Assembly: GCA_050288425.1 (NCBI GenBank)
Contig: JBNKDU010000124.1
Span: 103,149-167,148, forward strand
Reading direction: 5' to 3'
DNA from: JARRKU01 sp050288425
GTDB lineage: Bacteria > Desulfobacterota > Desulfobacteria > Desulfobacterales > Desulfosarcinaceae
Length of the DNA stretch: 64,000 nucleotides
Below the pieces are notes generated by a model, which was not told the DNA's origin, searched no databases, and was given only the letters and a program-made list of their open reading frames with translations. A program made the position numbers and the translations under genes. This document shows, piece after piece, positions 8,031-17,103 of this stretch (the first letter of the stretch is position 1; the number at the start of each line of letters is the position of its first letter).

Positions 8031-8171
8031 TCATTCCGGCCGGCGGCATGCTTCCCGGCATACTCGCAAGGCTTCGATGCCCCCCGCCCGTTTACGGGCC
8101 GTATAGCGGATAAAGGCCGTTTCGCACGCCTCTTTGCATTGCCCTGCGGTATGGTTGGTATCCTTCGACAT
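8031..8171 (-). CDS. Small twin-CX3C protein (hypothetical, 46 aa)
   Basis: This short ORF was found by reading the minus strand of the 498-nt gap between 7982 and 8481. It encodes 46 residues from ATG 8169-8171 to TGA 8031-8033. The N-terminal segment MSKDTNHTAGQCKEACETAF and the C-terminal segment ALRVCREACRRPE each carry one CX3C motif (Cys12/16 and Cys38/42), joined by a basic stretch. Upstream, GGAGAGG lies 5 nt before the ATG. Spacing would place both Cys pairs on helices, giving a possible disulfide-locked hairpin or metal site. I do not recognise the family, and chance cannot be excluded. The rest of the gap holds only the leuB promoter. Confidence 0.4.
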   Translation of the reverse strand: MSKDTNHTAGQCKEACETAFIRYTARKRAGGIEALRVCREACRRPE

Positions 8172-8355
8172 AACGACCTCTCCATGGCTGGTGGGTAAAT
8201 TCCGAACTGACTAACACTAACCATCGGTGCGATTTCGACAATGCCCTGGATACTCCGAAACCGGAACGGGCGGGACGACACCGGCCCCCTGCCCGCTTCG
8301 CCGGCTACTTCGTTGGGCTGCTTGTAATTGTCCTGCTCCGACCCCGATGAGGGGG

Positions 8356-8384
8356 TTGACCCTGCCAAAGGGATCGCCTATATA
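8356..8384 (+). promoter_or_regulatory. Sigma-70 promoter upstream of the isopropylmalate dehydrogenase gene
   Basis: TTGACC (8356-8361), exactly 17 nt, then TATATA (8379-8384), giving near-consensus -35 and -10 boxes. It lies about 97 nt upstream of the start codon at 8481. Confidence 0.65.
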
Positions 8385-8480
8385 AGATCATTTTTACCGC
8401 TGATGCCGTCGAGACGGCGCGGAAAGCGCATTCAAGGCCCATTGCGCCGATGGGCCGCAGAAACAAATTGGGAGAAGGAA

Positions 8481-9563
8481 ATGAGCAAGACCTATCGAAT
8501 TGCAGTGATTCCCGGTGACGGCACCGGACCGGAAGTCGTCGACGAAGGGCGCAAGGCCCTCAACGCCGCAGCCGCCAAATTCGGTTTCAAACTGGACATG
8601 ACCGATTTCGACTTCGGAGGCGACCGATACCTGCGCACCGGCGAAGTGCTGCCCGATTCCGCCGGTGACGATCTCAAACAATTTGACGCCATCTATCTGG
8701 GCGCCATCGGTCATCCGGATGTCAAACCGGGAATTCTGGAGAAGGGGATCCTGCTGCGGTTGCGGTTCGAACTCGATCAATACATCAACCTGCGGCCGGT
8801 GCGCCTCTATCCGGGCGTGGCCACGCCCCTGAAGGACAAGGGACCCGCGCAGGTCGATTACGCCGTGATCCGGGAGAACTCCGGCGGCATCTATACGGGC
8901 ACCGGGGGCATATCCATGAAAGGCACGCCCCACGAAGTGGCCGTGCAGAGCATGGTCTACAACCGCCATCAGGTGGAACGCTGCCTGCGCTACGCTTTCG
9001 AATATGCCCGCAAGTTCGGCAAGAAGGCCCGCGGCAAAGGCGACGCCAACACCCTGGGGCTGGTGGGCAAGACCAATGTGCTGACCTATGTCTTCGATCT
9101 CTGGGAACGCGCTTTCCACGAGATCGGCGAGACGGACTATCCCGATGTCCGGCGCGAATACTACCACGTGGACGCCACCTGCATGTGGATGGTCAAGAGT
9201 CCGGAATGGTTCGACGTCCTGGTGACCAGCAACATGTTCGGCGACATCATCACCGACCTGGGGGCCGAGACCCAGGGCGGCATGGGCATTGCCGCCGGCG
9301 GCAACATCAACCCCCTGGGGGTGAGCATGTTCGAGCCCATCGGCGGATCGGCGCCCAAATATACCGGCATGAACATCATCAATCCCCTGGCGGCCATTTG
9401 TGCCGGGGCCATGATGCTGGAAACCCTGGGAGAGACAGACGCCGCGTTGGCCGTCGAAGACGCGGTCAAGGATGTCACCGCGACCAAGATCAAGAGCCTG
9501 TCCGCCGGCAAGATGGGATACACCACCTCCGAGGTCGGCGACCTGGTGGCCGAGCGGGTGTAG
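8481..9563 (+). CDS. leuB: 3-isopropylmalate dehydrogenase family protein
   Basis: NAD-dependent beta-decarboxylating dehydrogenase of 360 residues. Motifs: IAVIPGDGTGPEVV (N-terminal), RLRFELDQYINLRPVRLYPG (substrate-binding Arg residues), VIRENSGGIYTG, KTNVLTYVFDLW (catalytic Lys), MFGDIITDLGAETQGGMG (metal-binding Asp), and GGSAPKYTGMNIINPLA (NAD loop). This style is common for isopropylmalate dehydrogenases of Desulfobacterota, which act in leucine synthesis. Tartrate or isocitrate/homoisocitrate dehydrogenase activity is the alternative, since no leuACD neighbours are present. ATG 8481 is preceded by GGAGAAGGAA; the longer upstream frame has no support. Confidence 0.8.
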   Translation: MSKTYRIAVIPGDGTGPEVVDEGRKALNAAAAKFGFKLDMTDFDFGGDRYLRTGEVLPDSAGDDLKQFDAIYLGAIGHPDVKPGILEKGILLRLRFELDQYINLRPVRLYPGVATPLKDKGPAQVDYAVIRENSGGIYTGTGGISMKGTPHEVAVQSMVYNRHQVERCLRYAFEYARKFGKKARGKGDANTLGLVGKTNVLTYVFDLWERAFHEIGETDYPDVRREYYHVDATCMWMVKSPEWFDVLVTSNMFGDIITDLGAETQGGMGIAAGGNINPLGVSMFEPIGGSAPKYTGMNIINPLAAICAGAMMLETLGETDAALAVEDAVKDVTATKIKSLSAGKMGYTTSEVGDLVAERV

Positions 9564-9606
9564 GCGGTCGGCTGCCCCCGGCGGCAATCCAAGAGCAGAA
9601 CCGGTC

Positions 9607-11109
9607 ATGGATGCCCAACGCTTTATTACCCTGGAAGATGTCACCGTGCGCGTGGGTGGCGTCTGGGTGATCAAGGGATTGAACTGGGAAATCCGCCGGG
9701 GCGAAAATTGGGTGCTTTGGGGTGCCAACGGCGCCGGCAAGACATCCCTGGCCCGGGCGTTGCTCGGAGAGGCCGCCATCGTCGGGGGGAAGTTGCGGCG
9801 CCACTATTCGGGCCGGGGAAAGACCGGAGATGACCCCGGCCGCCGGGAGCCCGTCGCCCTGGTCTCCCCGGATCAGCAATTCGATTTGTTCCGGAGCGAG
9901 CAGTTGCTCCATCAGATGCGCCATTTCAGCGGACGTATCCATGAACGCACCCCCGCGAAGGATGTTCTTGCAGCCGAAATTCCCGACGACGACCGTGCGC
10001 TTTCCCTATTAAATGTGGCCCCTTTGCTGGCCAGGCCCCTCGAGGGCCTGTCCGCCGGTGAGATGCGTCGGCTTCTCATCGCCCGGGCCTTGATGCGCAA
10101 TCCGCAATTGTTGGTGCTGGATGAACCCTTCAATGGGCTCGATGCCGCCACGCGGGACCAATTGGCGCAGATTCTCGATCGCCTGGGCGCGGCCGGAACC
10201 CAAATGGTGCTGATTACCCACCGTCCGGCGGATATATCTTCTGTTTTCAAGTATTTGTTGCACATCGACGCCGGCCGGGCCGTGTGGCAGGGACGGGTAC
10301 GGGAATTCTTGCACGGTCGCTTCCGACAGAGCGATGATCCATCCCGCCGGGCGGATGGGAATATCCATTGGACCGATCCTCCGGCGTCGAACGGCATCCC
10401 GGCCGCGGCGACCATGATCGAGATGCGCGGCGTGAACGTCGCTTATGGAGGATCGGCGGTTCTCACCGACGTTCACTGGACCGTGCGGAACGGCGAGAAT
10501 TGGGCCCTCATCGGACCCAACGGCGCCGGCAAATCCACCTTGCTGAAGTTGATCACCGGCGACAACCTCCAGGGGTACGCCAATGAGTTGATCCTGTTCG
10601 GCCGTCCCAAGGGCAGCGGCGAGTCGGTCTGGGACGTGAAGCGACAGATCGGCTATGTGGCCGATGACCTGCAATTGCGCTATCAGAAAAAGATGACCGG
10701 CTTCGACGTGGTCTGCTCGGGCTTCTTCGATTCGGTGGGCCTTTTCCGGCATTGCAGCCAGGTGCAGAAACGTACGGCCCGTCAATGGCTTGCCCGCACG
10801 GACACGGAAGACCTGGCTTCCCGGCTTTTCTCCAGACTTTCCTATGGCCAGCAACGCATGCTGCTCATCGTGCGGGCCATGGTCAAGTCCCCGCGACTGC
10901 TGATCCTGGACGAACCCTGCAACGGCCTCGACGCGGCCAATCGCAGGCGCCTGCTGGCCATGCTGGATCTCATCGCGAACGGCCACGCCGCCAACCTGCT
11001 CTATGTCAGCCATCGGCCGGACGAATTGCCCCATTGCATCACCCACCGTCTGCATTTGGCGGCGGGCCGGATCGTCAAGATCGAGGGGACGGTGAGCGGT
11101 AATCCGTGA
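9607..11109 (+). CDS. modF: Double ABC ATPase, ModF-like
   Basis: 500 residues with two complete ABC nucleotide-binding domains and no membrane segment. Domain 1: Walker A GANGAGKTS (about 39-47), signature LSAGEMRR, Walker B LLVLDEPFNGLDA. Domain 2: GPNGAGKST (about 300), signature LSYGQQRM, and LLILDEPCNGLDA. The layout and the phrase GENWVLWGANGAGKTS resemble ModF/PhrA, associated with molybdate transport or photorepair in E. coli but of unclear function. No permease or modABC neighbours are visible, so the molybdate link is weak. ATG 9607 lies 43 nt after leuB and they may be co-transcribed. Confidence 0.75.
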   Translation: MDAQRFITLEDVTVRVGGVWVIKGLNWEIRRGENWVLWGANGAGKTSLARALLGEAAIVGGKLRRHYSGRGKTGDDPGRREPVALVSPDQQFDLFRSEQLLHQMRHFSGRIHERTPAKDVLAAEIPDDDRALSLLNVAPLLARPLEGLSAGEMRRLLIARALMRNPQLLVLDEPFNGLDAATRDQLAQILDRLGAAGTQMVLITHRPADISSVFKYLLHIDAGRAVWQGRVREFLHGRFRQSDDPSRRADGNIHWTDPPASNGIPAAATMIEMRGVNVAYGGSAVLTDVHWTVRNGENWALIGPNGAGKSTLLKLITGDNLQGYANELILFGRPKGSGESVWDVKRQIGYVADDLQLRYQKKMTGFDVVCSGFFDSVGLFRHCSQVQKRTARQWLARTDTEDLASRLFSRLSYGQQRMLLIVRAMVKSPRLLILDEPCNGLDAANRRRLLAMLDLIANGHAANLLYVSHRPDELPHCITHRLHLAAGRIVKIEGTVSGNP

Positions 11110-12012
11110 TCAGGGAGGACCGCCCATGAGCGGCTTCGTTTTCGGCAGCCTGGCGACCTTCGGGATGAATCGGGGGGGTCGCCCCGGGCCGGAAGCATTC
11201 GATCTCCCGGATCCATGGACGATGACACCCTCCACCAGTTCCCAGGGCTGACTGGGTCGCAGGGCCAGGCAGTCGGTGATGCCCAGGTTCCAATCGTGGT
11301 AGCGCTTCTGGAGGTCCAGGGCGATGGCGCCTTCGGCCTGACCGAGCCGGAAGAAGTCGCTTTGCATGGTATTGGAAGCAATGATGTGGGCCATGGAGAA
11401 CATCTTCAAATCCGGCCGCCAACGGCCCAAATGGGTACGAATGGTTTCACGGCCGTTGGTGATGCGCGGCAGCCAGCGCAATCGACGCAGTACGTGCAGG
11501 CTTCCCAGAACGGCGAAGATCTTCGCTTCCCCATCTTGCTGCAGGCTATGGATCAGCTGTCGGGCCATGAATGCATCCCGGTCGGTGCGTCCGTCGTAGT
11601 CCGCGTAGGGCAGGTCGATGGCCAGTACCCGGGGGCGTTGCCGGGGTGGCAATTGCTGCAGGATCGTCAGCAGGCGGCGATAGGCCGGGCAATCGATGGC
11701 ATCGTGCAGGACGATGTCCGCCAGACCCTCTCCCGTGGCCATGAAGCGGTCGACGGCGGTCTGCTGGTCGGCGGCAATTTCCAGGGCCAAATGGGTCACT
11801 CCGGCGGAATGCAGGCGGGGCAGCAGGTCGGCGATCAATGCCAGAATGGGCGGTTTGTGGTGGGTCGTGCCCATGAAAACGAGATCATTGGCCGTTGCTT
11901 TTTCCAGCGCGTAGTCGCGGGGTTGGCGCAGGAGATCTTCCCGCGATTGGGCCGGCACGGTGAGCAAGAGTCCCATGCAGGCGATCAAGATGTTTGAACC
12001 GAAGGCGACCAT
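11110..12012 (-). CDS. Secreted ChaN/Tiki-superfamily-like protein
   Basis: A 300-residue protein with an N-terminal hydrophobic segment (MVAFGSNILIACMGLLLTVPAQS), probably a signal peptide. The mature part begins NDLVFMGTTHHKPPILALIADLLPRL, resembling the G-E/T-x-H start of ChaN/EreA/Tiki-like (haem-binding uptake or erythromycin-esterase-like) folds. HLALEIAADQQTAVDRFMATG and FAVLGSLHVLRRL fit the same fold. The usual GE-x-H motif is changed to TTHH, so activity is uncertain. RBS GGAGGGAACG precedes ATG. The 3' end abuts the convergent modF-like gene with no gap. Confidence 0.55.
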   Translation of the reverse strand: MVAFGSNILIACMGLLLTVPAQSREDLLRQPRDYALEKATANDLVFMGTTHHKPPILALIADLLPRLHSAGVTHLALEIAADQQTAVDRFMATGEGLADIVLHDAIDCPAYRRLLTILQQLPPRQRPRVLAIDLPYADYDGRTDRDAFMARQLIHSLQQDGEAKIFAVLGSLHVLRRLRWLPRITNGRETIRTHLGRWRPDLKMFSMAHIIASNTMQSDFFRLGQAEGAIALDLQKRYHDWNLGITDCLALRPSQPWELVEGVIVHGSGRSNASGPGRPPRFIPKVARLPKTKPLMGGPP

Positions 12013-12297
12013 CGTTCCCTCCGCCGCATTGCCTGGCGCGGCCCGGATGGCCGTGCGTCACTGGATGTATCGGCAGTTGCGGGAGGAGGCTTTACCCTAT
12101 CGTCGCATAAAAAAGGTGGCAAAAGGGCGGGAACGGAATGCCCGGGTGTTCGATCATCTGCGGCCGGGATCGTCCCGCCCCGGGGCGGGCGGCGGGGAGG
12201 TTCCTCTTGCAAAGCGTGGTTGGCTGGCATATGCTGAGGGCGCGGATCGCGAAGCACCCTCCAGCCATGAAATCGCTTTCGTCGAGGATCAATTTCG

Positions 12298-13194
12298 ATG
12301 GATAAGACGGTTAAAGTTCTAGTTATTCTGTTCGCCATGGTGGGCATCGGCCTGTTTGGCTATCATTGGTTCAGCCAATGGCACACCAGGACCGTGGAAC
12401 GCGCCCTTCAGGAAGAGAAAGCCAAGCAGCTCAAGCGCATCTCCCAGTTGGAGGCGGAAATCAACCGGCTCACCGAAGAATTGGGCACCCAAAAGGCCGC
12501 CCAGCCTTCCAAGACCGAATTGGAGAATGTCTTCGGCTCTGACAGGTCTCTGACCCCGATGGTTCCGGAAGAGGCGGATTGCAAGCAGATCACGCGGCAG
12601 GTGGTGGCCTTCTTCCATTATCTGGATACCAAGGCCTATTTGATTTGGCCGGGCAACAACATGCTGGCCGAAGAGCTGTTCGAGAAAATCGCCCGGGAAT
12701 TGTCCGCCGCGCCGCCCATCAACGTGGGCGAGATGGAGAACATTTACAGCCTGCTGCGCAATGTAACTCATTTCTACCGTGTGCTGGGAAAAGACCGCAT
12801 CGATCTGATCAAGGAGATCATGAAAAGCGAAGCAGAAGTGATGGAGCCTTCCATGGCGGTGCTATTCGCGTGGATGACCACGTGCCAAAGCGAGTCCGGC
12901 AAGGAGAACGGCCGGCCCAATCTCAACACACTTTACCAGTATGCCCATTTCTTTCTCAACACCCTGGGCGGCCGCAGCTACTTGCTGCGACGGACTCCCC
13001 GCCAGCGGATGCTGATCAATTACTACGCCCTGCTCATCATCGACATGGCCAACGATACCAGGCTCAACGCCTACGGACTCGATATCCGCCCCCATCTGGA
13101 CTATGTGTTTTACGATATCAACAACCAGAAGGGATTGATGTATCGCCAGCGCTACCTGTCGCGGCTGAGAGCGCTGCAAAGCAAATATCAATAA
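12298..13194 (+). CDS. Membrane-anchored coiled-coil protein (hypothetical)
   Basis: 298 residues: one N-terminal transmembrane segment (KVLVILFAMVGIGLFGYHWF, about 6-25), a coiled coil (about 32-70, RTVERALQEEKAKQLKRISQ onward, rich in K/E heptads), then a helical domain with VAFFHYLDTKAYLIWPGNN and RRTPRQRMLINYYALLIIDMA. I do not recognise a named domain. GAGGA lies 9 nt before the ATG. The 285-nt gap upstream, shared with the divergent ChaN-like gene, probably holds both promoters; I could not single out boxes there. Confidence 0.7.
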   Translation: MDKTVKVLVILFAMVGIGLFGYHWFSQWHTRTVERALQEEKAKQLKRISQLEAEINRLTEELGTQKAAQPSKTELENVFGSDRSLTPMVPEEADCKQITRQVVAFFHYLDTKAYLIWPGNNMLAEELFEKIARELSAAPPINVGEMENIYSLLRNVTHFYRVLGKDRIDLIKEIMKSEAEVMEPSMAVLFAWMTTCQSESGKENGRPNLNTLYQYAHFFLNTLGGRSYLLRRTPRQRMLINYYALLIIDMANDTRLNAYGLDIRPHLDYVFYDINNQKGLMYRQRYLSRLRALQSKYQ

Positions 13195-13270
13195 CCACCG
13201 CGCCGGTCCGATCTTCAGCGTCAGGTGACCCCAAAGTCGCATAAATGCATAAAAATATGAGGACGGAGTA

Positions 13271-13894
13271 ATGCAGCCAACCTTGGAAATCTTTTCCGAC
13301 TACATATGACCCTGGTGCTATTTCATTACCGGGCGTATTGAACGACTTCAGCAGGAGCTATCTATCGAGGTGCGCTGGACGGCATTTCCCCTCCATCCGG
13401 AAACTCCGGAGAACGGCCGCACCCTCGAGGAATTGTTTTCCGGACGCGGTTTGGACATTCCCGCCATGGTGGACCGATTGAGGTCGGCGGCCGCGGAACT
13501 CCATCTGCCTTTCGGCCGGCGGACCAGGACCTATAACAGTCGTCGGGCCCAGGTGATGGGCAAATGGGCCGAGACCCAAGGGCGGGGACCGGCCTTTCAT
13601 CGCCTGGTGTTCCGCGCCTATTTCGCCGACGGTCTCAACATCGCGCAACCGGAGGTGCTCTGCCGGCTGGCGGCCTCCGCCGGCCTGGATGGCGATGCCG
13701 CCCTCGCCTCCCTCGAGGCAGATGAATTTCGGCGGGCTGTGGATGACGACTGGCGGCGCAGTCGTGAATTGGGCGTCATGGCCGTGCCCACGTTCTGCAT
13801 CGACGGTCGATTCCTGACCGGCGCACAGCCTTATGCGGCTCTAAAACAATTTGTCGCCAATGAGAATGACCGATCAGGATTCCAGCCGGCTTAA
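13271..13894 (+). CDS. DsbA/FrnE-family thiol oxidoreductase, probable selenoprotein (in-frame UGA at Sec13)
   Basis: Read from ATG 13271 (GAGGA 7 nt upstream) the frame gives MQPTLEIFSDYI, then TGA at 13307-13309, then PWCYFITGRIERLQQEL, and stays open to 13894 (207 residues). In FrnE/DsbA relatives this spot is the first Cys of C-P-W-C, so the gene most simply encodes selenocysteine in a UPWC motif. The downstream part is intact: RTYNSRRAQVMGKWAE, FRAYFADGLNIAQ, and the cis-Pro loop GVMAVPTFCIDGRFLTGAQ. A hairpin spans the UGA. A conventional caller would start at an internal codon and lose the active site. A sequencing error (TGC to TGA) is the alternative. The 3' end overlaps the convergent ABC-F gene by 21 nt. 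Confidence 0.7.
13304..13338 (+). promoter_or_regulatory. Candidate bacterial SECIS hairpin at the UGA codon
   Basis: ATATG-(A)-CCC-(T)-GGT (13304-13316) can pair with ACC-GGG-CGTAT (13328-13338), giving 11 pairs with two bulges and one G-U, around an 11-nt loop. The TGA (13307-13309) sits in the lower stem, as in E. coli fdhF. Pairing was found by eye, not folded. Confidence 0.4.
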
Positions 13895-15730
13895 CCTGCG
13901 ATCGAACTTCTCCTCGATGGCTTCTTTTCGGGCGTACAATGTTTCCAGGGAGGCATACCCGGCGTCGATGTGTGCCTGGCATTGGTGGATGGCGGGTGAC
14001 AGCTCGGCAATGCGGGATCCGTCCTGGGACTGGGAGGCCTGCACCATGGCCCCATTGAGCTCCTCCAGGCGCCGCTCTTCGGTCTCGATGGCGGTTTCCG
14101 TTTTTTCGATGGCCCGGGTCACGGGGGTCAACTCCTGCGAGCGTTCGTTGATCACCTTCGAGCGCTGTTGCCGCAGGGCTTTTCTGGACAAGGGGGCGGC
14201 GGCCTCTTCTCCGGATACCGCTTCACTCTGGCGCGGCACCGTCGTATCGTCCCCCCAGCCGCCTTTTTCCAGGAATTCCGAGTAAGTCCCTTCAAATGTC
14301 GTTACCGATGCCGGTCCGAAAACGATCAGGCGTTGAGCCAGGACGTGGAGGAACATTTCGTTGTGCGTCACCATGATCACGGCGCCGTCGAAATCGTCGA
14401 TGGCCGCCACCAGGGCGTCGCAGGACTCCATGTCCAGATGGTTGGAGGGTTCGTCGAGGAGCAGCAGGTTGAGCGGTGTGGCCAGCAGTTTGCCCAGCAT
14501 CACCCGGGCTTTTTCGCCGCCGGACAGCACGGAAATCCTTTTCAGGGCGTTATCGCCTTCGAAGAGCATGGCCCCGCAAATATTGCGTGCCTGCTGGCGA
14601 TCGATGTCGGCATGGCAGCCGAGCAGTTCCTCTTCGATGGTATTGTTGTCGTTGAGGGATTGCACGTTGGTCTGTTCGTAGAAGCCGGGCACCACCGCCG
14701 GATGACAAGTCACCTCACCGGACAGGGGCGCGAGGTGGCCGGCCAGCACTTTGAGCAGGGTGGTCTTGCCCCTGCCGTTGGGGCCCACGATGCAGATCCG
14801 GTCGCCGCTGTTTACGGAAAAATCCAGATTCTCGAATAATCGTGGCCGATCGCCGTAGCCGAAGGTGAGCTCCCGGGCGCTGAGCACCTGCTTGCCGCGG
14901 AATTCCAGGCTGCGGAAGGTGAACTCCAGGTTCCGCATGGCCTGCAGCTTCTCCTTTTTCTGCATCTTGGCCAGGGTCTTGACCCGGCTTTGAACCAGGC
15001 CGGCCAGCCGGGCCTTGGCACGGAAGCGGCTGATGAACAATTCCACATCCTTGGCACGGCGTTCGTCCTTGCGCCGCGTTTTCTCATAGATCTCTTCATC
15101 CTGGGCTATTTGAGCGTAGTATTTGCCGGTATCGCCGGCGATCTTGCGGGTCTTGCGGCGGTGGATGCCCAGGGTGTGGGTGACGATGCGGTCCATGAAG
15201 CTGCGATCATGGGTGATCAGCAGTACTTCCCGGGGCCAGTTTACCAGAAAGCGCTCGATCCAGCGGATGGAGGTGATGTCCAGGAAGTTGGTGGGTTCGT
15301 CCAGCAGCAGCAGGTCCGGTTCGGAAACCAGCACCTTGGCCAGATTGAGGCGGACCTGGAATCCTCCGGAAAACGATTCGGGCGGCCGCTGCAGATCGGC
15401 CTCGCTGAAGCCGAGTCCGGCCAGAACCTTCTCCACTTTCCAGCGGTGGTCCTGCTCTGTCTCCGGCAGTCCCCGCATGCCCTCCTTCAAGACCGTGTCT
15501 TCGGAAAAACGCAATTGCTGTTGCACATGACCGATACGGTAGCCTTTGGGGGCGGTGAGCCGGCCCCCGTCATAATCCTCCTCGCCGATGATGATGCGCA
15601 GGAGGGTGGTTTTGCCGTGGCCGTTACGGCCCACCAGTCCCACGCGTTCCTTGGCGTTGATCTTGAAGCTGATGCCGTCGAAGAGCACCCGGCTTCCAAA
15701 GGATTTGGTCAGGTTTTCGGCTGCGATCAT
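13874..15730 (-). CDS. ABC-F family ATPase (Uup/EttA-like)
   Basis: 618 residues, two ABC domains and no membrane segments. Domain 1: GRNGHGKTT, signature FSGGFQVRLNLAKVL, Walker B LLLLDEPTNFLD. Domain 2: GPNGRGKTT, signature LSGGEKARVMLGKLL, LLLLDEPSNHLD. Between them lies a charged helical linker (about 240-300, KTRRKDERRAKDVELFISRF) typical of ABC-F translation factors, and the C-terminus is a coiled coil (RSKVINERSQELTPVTRAIE). ABC-F proteins act at the ribosomal E site in translation quality control or antibiotic resistance; subgroup is not resolved here. Confidence 0.9.
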   Translation of the reverse strand: MIAAENLTKSFGSRVLFDGISFKINAKERVGLVGRNGHGKTTLLRIIIGEEDYDGGRLTAPKGYRIGHVQQQLRFSEDTVLKEGMRGLPETEQDHRWKVEKVLAGLGFSEADLQRPPESFSGGFQVRLNLAKVLVSEPDLLLLDEPTNFLDITSIRWIERFLVNWPREVLLITHDRSFMDRIVTHTLGIHRRKTRKIAGDTGKYYAQIAQDEEIYEKTRRKDERRAKDVELFISRFRAKARLAGLVQSRVKTLAKMQKKEKLQAMRNLEFTFRSLEFRGKQVLSARELTFGYGDRPRLFENLDFSVNSGDRICIVGPNGRGKTTLLKVLAGHLAPLSGEVTCHPAVVPGFYEQTNVQSLNDNNTIEEELLGCHADIDRQQARNICGAMLFEGDNALKRISVLSGGEKARVMLGKLLATPLNLLLLDEPSNHLDMESCDALVAAIDDFDGAVIMVTHNEMFLHVLAQRLIVFGPASVTTFEGTYSEFLEKGGWGDDTTVPRQSEAVSGEEAAAPLSRKALRQQRSKVINERSQELTPVTRAIEKTETAIETEERRLEELNGAMVQASQSQDGSRIAELSPAIHQCQAHIDAGYASLETLYARKEAIEEKFDRRLSRLES

Positions 15731-15824
15731 GGGATAATCGGATGGAAAAAGAATCCGGACATCGGATTCCGGGAGGAGTCCCCCATTATGGTTCTGCCCA
15801 TTCTATGCACTCCGTTTGGAGTCA

Positions 15825-16730
15825 TCAGCGTAATTTTTTGGCATGTTGCGCCGCACTCAAACCGGCCACACAGCCTTCGCCCACGGCCTTGGCCATCTGC
15901 CAGGGAGGGCCGCAGATATCGCCGGCGGCGAAGATGCCCGGAACGTTGGTGGCCTGCTGCTTATCCGCGGCGATATACTTCATCTCCTCGTCCAGCCGGA
16001 TACCCAGTGTGGTGGCCAGTTCCAGCAACCCCTTGGCACCCTGCTCGATGAAGATGCCTGAAACCGCCAGGCTCTTGCCATTGTCCAATGCCACCGATTC
16101 GACGGCTCCGTCACGGCCCTCGATGGACGACACCGTAACGCCCAGATGCACCTGCACATCGCTTTGTTCGAGTTTGGCGATCAGGTCATCGGCCGCCTCC
16201 AATTCCTTGCAAATCAAGTGGACGCTGCCGGCGATTCGGGTCAGGGTCAGGGCGCCGTCCACGGCCGCGCTTTCGCCGCCCACCACCGCCACGGTCTGCC
16301 GGCGATAAAAATTACCGTCGCAATCCACGCAATAGGAAACCCCTTTACCGAGAAAGCTCTTTTCACCGGGTATGCCGAGACCCTTGCGTTGGGTGCCGGT
16401 GGCGATGATCAGCGACAGCGTTTCCACGATGTCGCCGCTCTCCAGCCGCAGCTCGAAGCCGGGTTCGAGGGGGCGAATGTGCAACACGTCCTGATCCAGG
16501 AACCGTGCGCCGAAATTCGCTGCCTGCTGTCGACCGGCGGCGATCATCTCTTCTCCGGTGAGCTTGAAGATACAGCAGAAGTTTTCGATGTGATGACTGA
16601 AAAGGCTGCTCTTGGACTCCTTGCCCAGGACCAGGACCGCCACCTTTCTGCGGGCGGCATGGATGGCGGCCTGCAAGCCGGCCGGACCCGTGCCGATGAT
16701 GACTACATCAAAGGATTTGGCCGCATTCAT
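15825..16730 (-). CDS. Thioredoxin-reductase-like FAD/NAD(P)H oxidoreductase
   Basis: 301 residues of the low-molecular-weight thioredoxin reductase fold: FAD-binding VVIIGTGPAGLQAAIHAARR, redox motif CVDCDG (Cys pair, with VSYCVDCDGNFYRR), NAD(P)-binding VAVVGGESAAVDGAL, and the C-terminal FAD motif GIFAAGDICGPPWQMAKAVGEG. The NAD(P) loop GGESAAVD departs from the usual GGGDSA, so cofactor or partner specificity may differ. RBS AAGGAG precedes ATG. Upstream of the ABC-F gene on the same strand with a 94-nt gap. A ferredoxin-NADP reductase-like or DTR-like role is possible. Confidence 0.85.
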   Translation of the reverse strand: MNAAKSFDVVIIGTGPAGLQAAIHAARRKVAVLVLGKESKSSLFSHHIENFCCIFKLTGEEMIAAGRQQAANFGARFLDQDVLHIRPLEPGFELRLESGDIVETLSLIIATGTQRKGLGIPGEKSFLGKGVSYCVDCDGNFYRRQTVAVVGGESAAVDGALTLTRIAGSVHLICKELEAADDLIAKLEQSDVQVHLGVTVSSIEGRDGAVESVALDNGKSLAVSGIFIEQGAKGLLELATTLGIRLDEEMKYIAADKQQATNVPGIFAAGDICGPPWQMAKAVGEGCVAGLSAAQHAKKLR

Positions 16731-16879
16731 TATTTCTCCTTGCCCCGATGGTTAAGATTCGCCCTAACATGGGGATGATTGACAGAAAATCAAGACGTTT
16801 CCACAGGTTCTGTGGTGCATGTCCGCCACCCAGGACCCGCCCCAATAAAAATGCTTTTCCATTTACCTGGAAACCGGCA

Positions 16880-16908
16880 TTGACCGATTCGGAATGATTT
16901 GGTATGAA
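16880..16908 (+). promoter_or_regulatory. Candidate promoter for the nrfH-like/HAO-like operon
   Basis: TTGACC (16880-16885), 17-nt spacer, TATGAA (16903-16908). A perfect 10-bp palindrome, GAATCGATTC (16922-16931), lies near the expected start site and could be an operator. The 373-nt gap 16731-17103 otherwise shows no gene; the 5' leader would be about 190 nt. Confidence 0.5.
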
Positions 16909-17103
16909 ATTAGGATCTTTTGAATCGATTCGGATTCGGGCAACCTAAACATATTGTAGTCATATGCCGTTCCCCGGAACCTCGGGAGGGCACAAATTTC
17001 CGCTCACAACGGTGCTTCGCGGTCCGGATGATCGCAATGTGCCTTCATGCTTGCATGGCGGTAACAGGGCAGAAGATTTATCTACTGTTTTTCGGGAGCC
17101 ACC

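Noticed and set aside
13307..13309. Pseudogene interpretation of the in-frame TGA
   Set aside because: Only one stop is present, exactly at the Cys/Sec site, and the rest of the gene is intact; still possible if reads disagree.
13370..13894. 174-residue version of the DsbA-family gene starting at an internal codon
   Set aside because: It would drop the redox motif. The TGA-containing upstream frame matches the family better.
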